Shown here: positions 1 through 7,387 of the stretch, piece by piece | Numbering within the stretch: position 1 is the stretch's first letter | How the letters are laid out: each line of letters opens with the position of its first letter | NCBI GenBank assembly: GCA_030445875.1 | Contig: JASUSX010000087.1 | Location: 1 to 8,113 of the forward strand | Length of the DNA: 8,113 bases | Source: Clostridia bacterium | GTDB taxonomy: Bacteria; Bacillota; DSM-521; Neomoorellales; Neomoorellaceae | Direction of reading: 5' to 3' | The notes under the pieces: generated by a model | What the model was told of the DNA's origin: nothing | Database searches by the model: none | What the model saw: only the letters and a program-made list of their open reading frames with translations | Position numbers and translations under genes: made by a program

Positions 1-535
1 CCCGGGCCATGGTGCCGTCGGGATTCATGATTTCACAGATAACCCCGGCCGGGTAAAGGCCCGCCAGGCGGGCCAGATCTACAGCCGCCTCTGTATGGCC
101 GGCCCGCCGTAAAACCCCATCCTCCCGCGCCCGCAGGGGAAAGATATGCCCCGGCCGGCGCAGGTCCTCAGGCCGGGTGCTGGGATCGATAATCCTCTGG
201 ACCGTTAGCGCCCTCTCGTAAGCGGAAATGCCGGTAGTAACCTCGGCGGCGTCTACGGAAACGGTAAAAGCCGTGCCCATGGACTCGCTGTTCTGGCTGA
301 CCATGGGGCCCAGCTCCAGCTCATCCAGGCGCCGGCCCTCCACAGGTACGCAGATGAGGCCCCGGGCGTGGGTGGCCATAAAGTTGATAGCCGCCGGGGT
401 TGCCCTCTCGGCGGCGATGACTAAATCGCCCTCATTCTCCCGGTCTTCGTCATCCACTACCACCACCATGCGCCCGGCGCGGATATCCTCCAGGGCTTCC
501 TCAATACTGTTAAATCTGATTTCCTCTTCGCCCAT
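1..535 (-). CDS. ribB: 3,4-dihydroxy-2-butanone 4-phosphate synthase domain (RibB or RibBA), 3' part outside window
   Basis: This enzyme converts D-ribulose 5-phosphate to 3,4-dihydroxy-2-butanone 4-phosphate plus formate, supplying the four-carbon unit of riboflavin in the cytoplasm. Translation from the ATG at 533-535 gives 178 codons, open through base 1. Residues 28-37 read [10 protein letters not shown], the acidic metal and substrate loop that defines the family. A second hallmark, [17 protein letters not shown], lies further on, followed by [12 protein letters not shown] at the cut end. The start is supported by GAAGAAGGTG about 8 bases upstream, and there are 25 bases between it and the ribE stop. 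The RibB domain is usually about 200 residues, so only its last part is missing. In Bacillota it is often fused to a GTP cyclohydrolase II domain (RibBA), which would lie beyond the left edge, so fused and stand-alone forms cannot be told apart here. It is third in the rib operon and should follow the FMN riboswitch upstream of ribD. Confidence 0.95.
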   Translation of the reverse strand, partial: MGEEEIRFNSIEEALEDIRAGRMVVVVDDEDRENEGDLVIAAERATPAAINFMATHARGLICVPVEGRRLDELELGPMVSQNSESMGTAFTVSVDAAEVTTGISAYERALTVQRIIDPSTRPEDLRRPGHIFPLRAREDGVLRRAGHTEAAVDLARLAGLYPAGVICEIMNPDGTMAR

Positions 536-560
536 GGCGAAACACCTTCTTCCCCAGGTA

Positions 561-1211
561 TTAAACAAAGCCGTTGGCGGCCAGGAACTCCAGGGTTAAA
601 CCGTCCCGCGGCGGTTCCTCCGCCGGCCCTTTTAAGAGCCGCTCCAGGTAGCGGGCCAGGAGGTCAACCTCGATATTAACCCGATCCCCCGGACCCTTCC
701 ATCCCAGGATGGTATGCCCGGCAGTGTGGGGTATGATGCCTACTGTAACCAGGCTTCCCTCTACGGCGATGACCGTCAGGCTAGTGCCGTCCAGGGCCAG
801 GGAACCCTTAGGGGCGATGTAACGCTCGAGGCCCGGGGGCACCGTTACCACCAGTTCCCAGGCGATACCGGCCTGGCGTCGCCCTTTGATTTCTCCCACG
901 CCGTCGATGTGGCCGCTCACCAGGTGGCCGCCCAGGCGGTCACCCAGGCGCAGGGCCCTTTCCAGGTTGACCCGGTCCCCGGCCTTTAAGGAGCCCAGGG
1001 TGGTCACCCGCAGGGTTTCCGCCATGACTTCCGCCACCAGGGCCGCAGGTTTCAGGGCCACCACCGTCAGGCAGGCGCCATTGACGGCAATACTGTCGCC
1101 AATCCTGGTGCCTTCCAGGACCCGGGTGGCGGCAATGGTCAGGGACGCTCCCCGGGGTTTTACTTCTACCCGTTCGACCCTGCCTATCTCTTCGACTAAG
1201 CCGGTAAACAT
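561..1211 (-). CDS. ribE: Riboflavin synthase, alpha chain
   Basis: This enzyme performs the last step of riboflavin synthesis, the dismutation of two 6,7-dimethyl-8-ribityllumazine molecules into riboflavin and the pyrimidinedione precursor. The 216-residue product has the usual family length and opens with the signature [10 protein letters not shown]. It consists of two lumazine-binding repeats. Repeat 1 (about 1-96) holds NGACLTV at 44-50, with the conserved Cys47, and the ETLRVTTLG stretch at 65-73. Repeat 2 (about 97-190) holds [31 protein letters not shown] and [15 protein letters not shown]. The start is fixed by the family N-terminus and by a GGGGGAG ribosome-binding site a few bases upstream, inside the end of ribD. 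The reading frame overlaps ribD by 16 bases, suggesting translational coupling. The gene is called ribE in Bacillus-style naming and ribC in E. coli. Confidence 0.97.
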   Translation of the reverse strand: MFTGLVEEIGRVERVEVKPRGASLTIAATRVLEGTRIGDSIAVNGACLTVVALKPAALVAEVMAETLRVTTLGSLKAGDRVNLERALRLGDRLGGHLVSGHIDGVGEIKGRRQAGIAWELVVTVPPGLERYIAPKGSLALDGTSLTVIAVEGSLVTVGIIPHTAGHTILGWKGPGDRVNIEVDLLARYLERLLKGPAEEPPRDGLTLEFLAANGFV

Positions 1212-2329
1212 AGCTCTCCCCCGCTTTTACGCAGATAGCCGCTGATCATAAGATCTGGGCCGCAGGGTCCTACCTCCAGTCCTTCCAATTGCCAGGCTTC
1301 CGCCGGGGTCGCTACCCCCATCCCCCCCACCGGCCCCGGGGCCGCCGTGCCGCCGAAGATGCGGGGGGCTAGGAAGGCTACCACTTTATCTACTACCCCG
1401 GCGGCCAGGGCGGTGGCATTGACCCCGGCGCCGCCTTCCACCAGGATACTGGTAATCTGGCGCCGGGCCAGCTCGTCCAGTAAAGGTAGCCAGGCCACGC
1501 GGCCGTCTGCTGCTGCCGGTAACTCCAGGACCTCTACCCCCCGCTCCGTCAATTGCTGCCGCGCCGCCGCCGGAGCCGCGGCCGTGGTAGCCACGATGGT
1601 TGGTGCCGGGGAAGCCAGGTTTACCGCCCGGGCAACCGGGGGCAGCCGTAAACGGCTGTCCAGGATTACCCTGACCGCATCGCGGCCCTGCCCTCCCGGC
1701 AGGCGAGTGGTGAGTTCCGGGTCATCGGCCAAAATCGTGCCGATCCCCACCAGGATGGCGTCGTGGGTATCCCTTAACTCGTGGGCCTTCTGCCTGGCTG
1801 CCGGGCCGGTAATCCAACGGGAGGCGCCGGTGCGGGTGGCGATCTTCCCGTCCAGGGTCAGGGCCATCTTCAGGGTCACCCAGGGCTGTCCGGTAGTAAT
1901 AAACTTGCCAAAGGCCTCGTTCAGCCGCCGGGCTTCCCTTTCCAGAAGGCCAGTCTCAACCTCGATGCCGGCCTGGCGCAGGGCCTGGATGCCGCCGCCG
2001 GCCACCCTGGGGTTGGGGTCGGCCATGGCGGCTACTACACGCCTGATGCCGGCGGCGATAATGGCCTCCGTGCAGGGGGGCGTACGGCCGTAATGACAGC
2101 AGGGCTCCAGGGTTACGTACAGGGTAGCACCCCGGGCCGCCTCGCCGGCGGCCTGCAGGGCGTGGATCTCGGCATGGGGCGTACCGGCCTTCTGGTGGTA
2201 ACCCTCTCCTACCACCCGGCCGTCCCGGACAATGACGGCGCCTACGACGGGGTTGGGGCTGGTGCGGCCCAGGCCCTGCCGGGCCAGGTCCAGGGCCCGG
2301 CGCATATATACTGTATCCTCGGGAAGCAT
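1196..2329 (-). CDS. ribD: Bifunctional diaminohydroxyphosphoribosylaminopyrimidine deaminase / 5-amino-6-(5-phosphoribosylamino)uracil reductase
   Basis: RibD catalyses two consecutive early steps of riboflavin synthesis: deamination of the pyrimidine product of GTP cyclohydrolase II, then NADPH-dependent reduction of the ribosyl side chain. The 377-residue length matches full bifunctional RibD. The N-terminal cytidine-deaminase-like domain (about 1-145) shows TSPNPVVGAV at 23-32, the zinc and catalytic site PHAE (His52, Glu54), and EPCCHYGRTPPC at 75-86 with zinc ligands Cys77 and Cys86. The C-terminal reductase domain (about 148-370) shows the WVTLKMALTLDGKIA stretch, SRWITG at 170-175, HELRDTHDAILVGIGT, DDPELTTR at 202-209 and the ILVEGG loop at 295-300. 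The start gives the usual short lead before YMRRALDLA. The upstream signal is GGAG about 10 bases from the ATG, with AAAAGGG abutting it. It is the first gene after the FMN riboswitch and terminator, so its expression should fall when FMN is abundant. Confidence 0.97.
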   Translation of the reverse strand: MLPEDTVYMRRALDLARQGLGRTSPNPVVGAVIVRDGRVVGEGYHQKAGTPHAEIHALQAAGEAARGATLYVTLEPCCHYGRTPPCTEAIIAAGIRRVVAAMADPNPRVAGGGIQALRQAGIEVETGLLEREARRLNEAFGKFITTGQPWVTLKMALTLDGKIATRTGASRWITGPAARQKAHELRDTHDAILVGIGTILADDPELTTRLPGGQGRDAVRVILDSRLRLPPVARAVNLASPAPTIVATTAAAPAAARQQLTERGVEVLELPAAADGRVAWLPLLDELARRQITSILVEGGAGVNATALAAGVVDKVVAFLAPRIFGGTAAPGPVGGMGVATPAEAWQLEGLEVGPCGPDLMISGYLRKSGGELCLPA

Positions 2330-2405
2330 CCCTTTTCAACTCCGCAAAACAAAATACTCCTGGGGGTACGTCCTGCGCGTCTGGAGTTAGTGTATTTGTA
2401 GCATC

Positions 2406-2434
2406 AAAAAACCCCGGGGCTATACTCCGGGGTT
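2406..2434 (-). terminator. Intrinsic terminator of the FMN-riboswitch attenuator
   Basis: Read on the minus strand, AACCCCGG and CCGGGGTT form a perfect 8 bp GC-rich stem around a 9-base loop, ending in a run of six T (the first two are in the stem) before GATGC. It lies about 22 bases after the end of the riboswitch and about 75 bases before the ribD start, where a transcriptional attenuator is expected. Its 5' arm is complementary to part of the riboswitch. Confidence 0.9.
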
Positions 2435-2456
2435 AGAACAGGCAAGGGCTACATCA

Positions 2457-2567
2457 CGCCTTCTCCCTTCCAGACTGTCACTGTCGGCCCCGGAATCACA
2501 CCGGGTCAGCCGTCAAGGCTCGCGGGCTTTACCGCCGGTAAGGAATTGCACCTAACCCCGAAGGACG
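2457..2567 (-). ncRNA. FMN riboswitch (RFN element)
   Basis: The minus strand carries the conserved RFN blocks in order: CCTTCGGGG, TAGGTGCAATTCC, ACCGGCGGT, AGCCCGCGAGCC, a short variable hairpin (AGCC/GGCT), CCCGGTGTGATTCCGGG, GCCGACAGTGACAGTC and GGAAGGGAGAAGG. The first and last blocks (CCTTC and GAAGG) close the P1 helix. The aptamer binds flavin mononucleotide and is a standard controller of riboflavin biosynthesis and transport genes. Here it sits between a sigma-A promoter and a terminator ahead of ribD, so the expected logic is transcription termination when FMN is bound. The variable arm is short. One base differs from the common GGATG form of the last block (GGAAG); I do not expect this to abolish function. 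Confidence 0.96.
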
Positions 2568-2575
2568 TTACTGTT

Positions 2576-2604
2576 ATTATAGTCCCGCTGCCGGCCGGCG
2601 TCAA
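2576..2604 (-). promoter_or_regulatory. Sigma-A promoter of the riboflavin operon
   Basis: On the minus strand there is a -35 box TTGACG (2599-2604), a 17-base spacer and a perfect -10 box TATAAT (2576-2581). A purine about seven bases downstream (around 2568-2569) puts the transcript start right at the 5' edge of the FMN riboswitch, as expected for an RFN leader. The -35 box overlaps the TGA stop of rpe. Confidence 0.88.
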
Positions 2605-3269
2605 GGTACTGATGCTGCCTTTCCAGCCCGGCGCAGGGCGGCGATGGCTGCCGGCCGGTCCGGGCTGCCAAAGACAGCCGACCCGGCTACCAGCACGTTA
2701 GCCCCCGCCTGGCAGGCAGCCGAGGCGGTCTCCCGGGTAATGCCCCCGTCTACCTCCAGCAGGATGTCCCTGGACTGCTGCCGTAGCCTGGCCGCCAGCG
2801 CCTCTATTTTGGGGAGCATGGCCGGGATAAAGTCCTGGCCGCCGAAGCCCGGGTTTACCGTCATGATTAAGACCATATCCACTGCGTCCAGGATGTAATC
2901 CAGGGAGGATAGCGGCGTGGCCGGGTTAAGGGCCACTGCTGGCCGGCAGCCGGCCTCCCGGATCTGCTGCACTACCCGGTGGAGGTGAGTACAGGCCTCA
3001 ACATGAACGCTGATAAAGTCCGCCCCAGCTGCCGCAAAAGGGGCGATAAAATCCTCCGGCCGGGCGAGCATCAGGTGCACATCAAAGACTAGCTGGCACC
3101 CGGGCCGCAACGCGGCCACCAGGCCCGGACCGAAGGTTATATTGGGCACGAAATGGCCATCCATGATATCCAGGTGCAGCCAGTCGGCGCCCCCGGCGGC
3201 TACATCCTCTACCTCCCCTTGCAGGTTGCTGAAATCGGCAGCCAGGAGGGAGGGGGCGATAAGCACCAT
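2601..3269 (-). CDS. rpe: Ribulose-phosphate 3-epimerase
   Basis: Rpe interconverts D-ribulose 5-phosphate and D-xylulose 5-phosphate in the pentose phosphate pathway, as a cytoplasmic TIM-barrel metalloenzyme. The 222-residue product has the normal length and all family landmarks: IAPSLLAADF near the N-terminus (Ser7), the metal ligands His32 and Asp34 in the LHLDIMDGHFVPN stretch, His65 in FDVHLM, the flexible loop MTVNPGFGGQ at 136-145, and the second catalytic Asp174 in LEVDGGI. The C-terminal phosphate-binding motif VLVAGSAVFG is also present. The start sits only three bases after the rsgA stop, with AAAGGAG (3280-3286) ten bases upstream inside the rsgA 3' end, so the two are co-transcribed. 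The stop overlaps the -35 box of the downstream rib promoter. Its substrate, ribulose 5-phosphate, is also the substrate of the RibB enzyme encoded downstream. Confidence 0.97.
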   Translation of the reverse strand: MVLIAPSLLAADFSNLQGEVEDVAAGGADWLHLDIMDGHFVPNITFGPGLVAALRPGCQLVFDVHLMLARPEDFIAPFAAAGADFISVHVEACTHLHRVVQQIREAGCRPAVALNPATPLSSLDYILDAVDMVLIMTVNPGFGGQDFIPAMLPKIEALAARLRQQSRDILLEVDGGITRETASAACQAGANVLVAGSAVFGSPDRPAAIAALRRAGKAASVP

Positions 3270-3272
3270 CCC

Positions 3273-4139
3273 TTAATAACTCCTTTCCCTGGCCATAACC
3301 TCGGCTAAAAAGCCCAGGTAATGGTCATAACGATGCCGGGCAATCCTCCCCTCCGCGACCGCTGCCCTTACTGCGCAACCGGGTTCAGCGCGATGCAGGC
3401 AGGAATTAAAGTGGCAGCGGCCCAGGAAAGGCTCCATCTCCGGGAAATGGTCAGCTACCGCCAGCCGGTCCAGGGCCGGCAGGTCCAGGCGGCTGAAACC
3501 AGGGGTATCGGCCACCCACCCCCCGCCCGGCAGGGGAATTAATTCAGCATGGCGGGTGGTATGGCGGCCGCGGCCCCCCCTGGCGCTCACGTCGCCCGTT
3601 CTTAAGTTTACCTCTGGCAGCAGGGTATTGAGGAGGGACGACTTGCCTACCCCTGAGGGGCCGGCAAAGGTACTTAAATGCCCGGTTACCAGGTCCTTTA
3701 ACCCTGCTACCCCCTGGCCCGTCCGGGCACTGGCGATGAGGTTCGGGTAACCAATCCCCTGGTAAACCGGCGGTAAGTCCAGGTAGTCCCTCCGGGCTAC
3801 ATCCACCTTGTTCCAGACGATAACAGCCCGGATACCCTTAACGCTGCTCAGGAAAAGCAGGCGATCCAGTAGTTCCAGGTCCGGTGGCGGGGTGCTGAGG
3901 GCAAAGACGATAATGACCTGATCCACGTTGGCCACCGCCGGCCGCTCCAGGAGGCTCTGCCGGGGCCGGATGGATTCAATCACGCCCTCCCCTGGACCCA
4001 GAGTAGTTATTTCCACCCTGTCCCCCGGCAGGGGATCCTCCTGCCGGCGGAAGCGGCCGCGCAAGCGGCAGGACCACACCTGGCCCGCGCTCTCAACATA
4101 ATAAAACCCGCCGTAACGCCGCAAGAGGATACCTTCCAT
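3273..4139 (-). CDS. rsgA: Ribosome small subunit-dependent GTPase A
   Basis: RsgA (YloQ/YjeQ, CpgA in Bacillus) is a GTPase that assists late maturation of the 30S ribosomal subunit. The 288-residue protein shows the diagnostic circularly permuted GTPase order: an N-terminal OB-fold (about 1-65), then G4 as NKVD at 110-113, G5 as SARTG near 137-141, G1/P-loop as GPSGVGKSS at 160-168, a G2-type segment GRGRHTTRHAEL, and G3 as DTPGF at 211-215. The C-terminal zinc finger follows with Cys242, Cys247, His249 and Cys255 in the CHFNSCLHRAEPGC motif. The ATG is preceded by GGGAGG (4145-4150) at a 5-base spacing, overlapping the last base of the prkC stop. The gene lies between the PASTA kinase and rpe, an order common in Bacillota. 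No internal promoter is evident. Confidence 0.97.
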   Translation of the reverse strand: MEGILLRRYGGFYYVESAGQVWSCRLRGRFRRQEDPLPGDRVEITTLGPGEGVIESIRPRQSLLERPAVANVDQVIIVFALSTPPPDLELLDRLLFLSSVKGIRAVIVWNKVDVARRDYLDLPPVYQGIGYPNLIASARTGQGVAGLKDLVTGHLSTFAGPSGVGKSSLLNTLLPEVNLRTGDVSARGGRGRHTTRHAELIPLPGGGWVADTPGFSRLDLPALDRLAVADHFPEMEPFLGRCHFNSCLHRAEPGCAVRAAVAEGRIARHRYDHYLGFLAEVMARERSY

Positions 4140-4144
4140 GCCGG

Positions 4145-4150
4145 CCTCCC
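4145..4150 (-). promoter_or_regulatory. Ribosome-binding site of rsgA
   Basis: GGGAGG on the minus strand lies five bases upstream of the rsgA ATG and shares one base with the prkC TAG stop. It fixes the rsgA start and suggests reinitiation by ribosomes finishing prkC. Confidence 0.75.
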
Positions 4151-5997
4151 TAGGTTAAATCCCGGACGTAGATGAGGTTGCCGTCGCGGAAGATCTGGAG
4201 CTTGCCGTTACCAAAGTAGGTCACCGTAGCAATTATCTGCTGGCCCTTACCCTGTTTCTTTTTCAGCACTTCGCTGGTACCTTTAGCATCAGTAACCACA
4301 ATCCGCACCTCGTGGTCTTTATCATCGGGTGCCGGCGGCACGGTGACGTCTACCTGCTTCTGAGCCGGACCTGGCCCCTGGCTGACGGTAAGGTTAATGG
4401 CGCTGCCCTGGAGGACGCTGGTATTCGGCCGGGGATCCTGGTCAATAACGACCCCCGGGAATTGCGCGTCGCTGCGCTGGTAGGTTAAGGTTCCCTGTTG
4501 CAGTTTGGCTGCCTTGAGCAGCTGCTGGGCTTCAGCCAGGGTCTTGCCGATGAGGGGAGGAGCCGGGATTAACTGGGGTTCCGGCCCTTTGCTGACTATC
4601 AGCCGAACCTCGGTGCCTTCGGGTTGCTTGCTGTTCCCGGGCGGGGTCTGTTCTACCACCGACCCGGCCGGTATCGAGGGATGGTAAGCTTTAAGGGAAT
4701 CGGCAGCCACCCGGAAACCCGCATTTTCCAACTGCAGCCGGGCATCCCGTTCGGGCGAACCTATAACCGAGGGTACAGTCACCAAGCGGGTCCCCTGGCT
4801 GATGGTGAGGGTGACCAGGCGGCCGCGGCGGACCCGATCCCCGGCGGCCGGGTCCTGGGCTATAACCTGTCCGGCTGGCAGCTGGGCATTATACTCCCTG
4901 CTCCCTACCTGGCCCCGTAAACCGGCCGCCGCCAGGCGATCCAGGGCCTGGCCCTCAGTCAGGCCGGTTACCGGTGGTACCGCCGTTTCGCCGACCAGCA
5001 GGTAATAACGAAACCCGGCCCACAGTCCGGCAGCAGCCAGGCCCAGCAAAAGCAGGATCATTATCACCCAGGCCCATACCCGCGGCCGCCGCCGGGGCGC
5101 GGCTGGACCAGGTGGGGGGTCGGGAACTCCTACTGCCGGCAGGACCTGGGTGGCAAAGGTGTCCTCCGCCAGGGCGTTTTTAACGGCCAGGAGGTCGGAA
5201 CGCAGGGCGGCAGCAGTGGGATAACGCCGTTCCGGGTCCTTTTCCAGGGTCCGCATGACTATCCGTTCCAGGGCCGGTGGTACGCCCGGGGTTATCTCCC
5301 GCAAAGGGCGGGGATTTTCCTGGATATGCTTAATGGCCACAGCTACCGGTGTATCGCCGTGAAAGGGGAGTCCCCCAGTTAACATTTCATACAGGACAAT
5401 ACCGAAGGAATAGATATCTGCTGGTGCACCGGTGACCCCACCCCGGGCCTGCTCTGGCGCCAGGTAATGGACCGAACCGACCATGGTGCCGCTGTAGGAC
5501 ATGGTCGCTTCATTGACTGCCTGGGCGATGCCAAAGTCGGTGACCTTAACCCGGCCGTTACGGGTTATGAGGATGTTATGGGGTTTAATATCCCGGTGGA
5601 TAACGCCGTTTTCGTGGGCGTGTTCCAGGGCATCGCAAATCTGGAGGGCAATATCGATGGCTTCCAGGGGCGGCAGGGGCGCCCGTTCGGCGATGAGGTC
5701 CTTCAGGGAGCGCCCCTCTACATACTCCATAATCAGGTAATGGAGGCCCTCCTCCTGGCCAACGTCGTAGATGCTGACCACATTGGGATGGGACAGGCTG
5801 GCCACAGCCTGGGCTTCCCGCTGGAAGCGGGTTAAAAAATCCTTATCGCTGGCATACTGCTCCCGTAAAATCTTGATGGTCACGTTACGGTGCAGCAAGC
5901 GGTCCTGGCCCCGGTAAACCCGGGCCATGCCGCCACCGCCCAGTTCATCGATTATCTCATAACGCCCTTCCAGGATCTTGCCGAGGAGATTATCCAT
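4150..5997 (-). CDS. prkC: PASTA-domain serine/threonine protein kinase (PrkC/StkP family)
   Basis: This is a membrane-anchored Hanks-type kinase thought to sense peptidoglycan fragments or lipid II outside the cell and phosphorylate growth, division and wall proteins inside. The 615-residue protein has a kinase domain (about 12-275) with the glycine loop GGGGMARVY at 20-28, Lys42 in TIKIL, Glu61, catalytic HRDIKPHN at 134-141, DFG at 154-156, a Thr/Ser-rich activation loop (165-175) and APEQ at 180-183. A Pro/Arg-rich juxtamembrane linker (about 291-306) leads to one transmembrane helix (about 308-330). Three extracellular PASTA domains follow (about 338-402, 405-472 and 475-542), each ending in a TLTIS-, RLIVS- or NLTVSQG-like strand. 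A further segment of about 70 residues (545-615) lies beyond the last PASTA domain. The start is four bases after the PBP stop, with the purine-rich GAGGCGGTG as a moderate ribosome-binding site. A PP2C phosphatase partner is often upstream in such clusters but is not visible here. Confidence 0.95.
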   Translation of the reverse strand: MDNLLGKILEGRYEIIDELGGGGMARVYRGQDRLLHRNVTIKILREQYASDKDFLTRFQREAQAVASLSHPNVVSIYDVGQEEGLHYLIMEYVEGRSLKDLIAERAPLPPLEAIDIALQICDALEHAHENGVIHRDIKPHNILITRNGRVKVTDFGIAQAVNEATMSYSGTMVGSVHYLAPEQARGGVTGAPADIYSFGIVLYEMLTGGLPFHGDTPVAVAIKHIQENPRPLREITPGVPPALERIVMRTLEKDPERRYPTAAALRSDLLAVKNALAEDTFATQVLPAVGVPDPPPGPAAPRRRPRVWAWVIMILLLLGLAAAGLWAGFRYYLLVGETAVPPVTGLTEGQALDRLAAAGLRGQVGSREYNAQLPAGQVIAQDPAAGDRVRRGRLVTLTISQGTRLVTVPSVIGSPERDARLQLENAGFRVAADSLKAYHPSIPAGSVVEQTPPGNSKQPEGTEVRLIVSKGPEPQLIPAPPLIGKTLAEAQQLLKAAKLQQGTLTYQRSDAQFPGVVIDQDPRPNTSVLQGSAINLTVSQGPGPAQKQVDVTVPPAPDDKDHEVRIVVTDAKGTSEVLKKKQGKGQQIIATVTYFGNGKLQIFRDGNLIYVRDLT

Positions 5998-6001
5998 TTA
6001 A

Positions 6002-7387
6002 TCACCGCCTCAAGGCTGCCGCCATAATTTCCCGGGCTATGGGAGCTGCCGCCACACCACCGGCACCCGCGTTCTCGACCACCACCGCTACGGCTACCCG
6101 GGGATGGTCAGCCGGGGCAAAGGCCACCAACCAGGCATGGGCTTCTCCCTGCGGATTCTGGGCCGACCCCGTTTTAGCCGCTACCTGGATACCCGGCAGG
6201 GCTGCGGTCGTGGCCGTACCATCATTAACAGTTGCTACCATGGCGGCGGTAATCTCGGCCGCTATATTGGCCCCGGTTACTACCTGCAGCGGCCGCGGTA
6301 TTGCCTGCCAGATAAGCCGCCCCCCGGTGGCGGTCACCTTATCCACCAGGTAGGGTTGCATGAGTATACCTTTGTTGGCCACCGCCGCTGTGACCATGGC
6401 CATCTGCAGGGGTGTGGCCAGGACCGCACCCTGCCCGATGGCCGCTTCGGCCAGGCCATTGCTGTCCAGGTGCTCCGGCAGCCGGGCTTCCTGGAGGGGT
6501 AAATCGAATTTCAAAGCCCGGCCAAAGCCATAAAGGGAGGCTGCTCGCTGGAATCTGTCCGCCCCGGTCCGTAGGGCCAGGGTGGCAAAAGTGACATTGC
6601 AGGAGTACATCATGGCCTGCTGGAAATTGATACGACCATGGGGCCGGGGGCAGGTCAGCTTCCAGCCCTGGACCTCCAGGTAACCCGGGCAGAAGAATTC
6701 CTCCTGTAAGATACCGGGGTCGGCCTCCAGGGCTGCGGTAGCCGTTACCAGTTTCATAATGGAACCAGGGGGGTACAATCCCTGTAGAGCCCGGTTCAGG
6801 AGCGGGCTGCCGGCCCCCGGGGTGTTGATACGCGACCATTCCTCCTCTATCAGGTTAGGGTCAAAGGAGGGACTGCTGGCCAGGGCCAGGACGGCCCCCG
6901 TACGCGGGTCCAGGGCTACGGCTGCACCCCGCCGGCCAGCCAGGAGGTCCGCAGCCAGGCGCTGCAAATCGGCGTCGATGGTCAGGGTCAGGTCATTACC
7001 CCTGGCCGGCAGGCCCATAACCCGCCGCCCCTGGTTGAGTAAACCCTGCCAGCCGCTCATACCCAGCAGGTCGCCATCCCGGCCGGCTTCCAGGCCGCTG
7101 CTGCCCAAACGCCCTGAAACATAGCCCACCATCTGGGCCGCTGCCGGCCCCAGGGGGTATTGCCGCTGAAGCTGGCCCGGTGGCCCCACTGTCCGGGCCA
7201 GCACCTTGCTGTTACGGTCATAGATGGTCCCGCGTTCGGTCCGCTTTTCCACCTGGCCTAAACGCGGGTTGAGGGGGTTTAAGTAAAGCCGCTCCCCGGC
7301 GACGGCCTGGATATAGGTCAGGTGGACAATAATCAGGATGAAGGCTACCGTCACCACCAGAGCCAGACGGCGTACCCCGTTTTTCAT
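6002..7387 (-). CDS. pbpA: Class B penicillin-binding protein (peptidoglycan D,D-transpeptidase, PbpA/FtsI-like)
   Basis: This protein would cross-link peptidoglycan stem peptides as a monofunctional transpeptidase partnered with an FtsW/RodA-type glycosyltransferase. The 461-residue protein starts with a basic N-terminus and one transmembrane anchor (about 7-28). A short class B N-terminal region includes the RGTIYDRN signature near 52-59 and a YPLGPAAAQMVGYVS block. The transpeptidase domain (about 150-460) has all three active-site motifs: SIMK with nucleophile Ser209 and Lys212, SCN at 262-264, and KTG at 405-407. There are no C-terminal PASTA domains and the protein is shorter than division FtsI, resembling the PbpA type found beside PASTA kinases. 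Its ATG overlaps the ftsW TGA stop as ATGA, and AGGGGGCC just upstream can serve as ribosome-binding site, so the pair is translationally coupled. The exact paralogue name is inferred. Confidence 0.93.
   Translation of the reverse strand: MKNGVRRLALVVTVAFILIIVHLTYIQAVAGERLYLNPLNPRLGQVEKRTERGTIYDRNSKVLARTVGPPGQLQRQYPLGPAAAQMVGYVSGRLGSSGLEAGRDGDLLGMSGWQGLLNQGRRVMGLPARGNDLTLTIDADLQRLAADLLAGRRGAAVALDPRTGAVLALASSPSFDPNLIEEEWSRINTPGAGSPLLNRALQGLYPPGSIMKLVTATAALEADPGILQEEFFCPGYLEVQGWKLTCPRPHGRINFQQAMMYSCNVTFATLALRTGADRFQRAASLYGFGRALKFDLPLQEARLPEHLDSNGLAEAAIGQGAVLATPLQMAMVTAAVANKGILMQPYLVDKVTATGGRLIWQAIPRPLQVVTGANIAAEITAAMVATVNDGTATTAALPGIQVAAKTGSAQNPQGEAHAWLVAFAPADHPRVAVAVVVENAGAGGVAAAPIAREIMAAALRR

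Noticed and set aside
1..1200. Strong excess of CCAGG on the plus strand (about 21 by eye in the first 1200 bases, against about 2 CCTGG)
   Set aside because: Nearly all the occurrences I checked fall in one codon phase on the minus strand, as a C-ending codon, Leu CTG, then a G-starting codon. Codon and codon-pair preference explains it without a recombination or methylation motif.
1347..2093. Long plus-strand open frame (248 codons) antisense to ribD
   Set aside because: It is the complement of a clear ribD gene. Its product is low-complexity, rich in Ala, Arg, Pro and Ser, with no family features, as expected for antisense frames of GC-rich coding DNA.
1956..2339. Minus-strand frame starting with TTG just upstream of the ribD ATG
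   Set aside because: It is the +1 shadow of ribD, with Pro/Gly/Arg repeats. RibD in the main frame has every catalytic motif, so this is neither a frameshift nor a leader gene.
1781..2401. Plus-strand open frame of 206 codons extending past the ribD start
   Set aside because: Gly-rich shadow of ribD. It ends in the ribD leader and has no convincing ribosome-binding site or domain.
6339..6839. Minus-strand frame of 166 codons inside the PBP gene
   Set aside because: Out-of-frame shadow, rich in Pro and Gly. The true frame carries the SxxK, SxN and KTG motifs in order.
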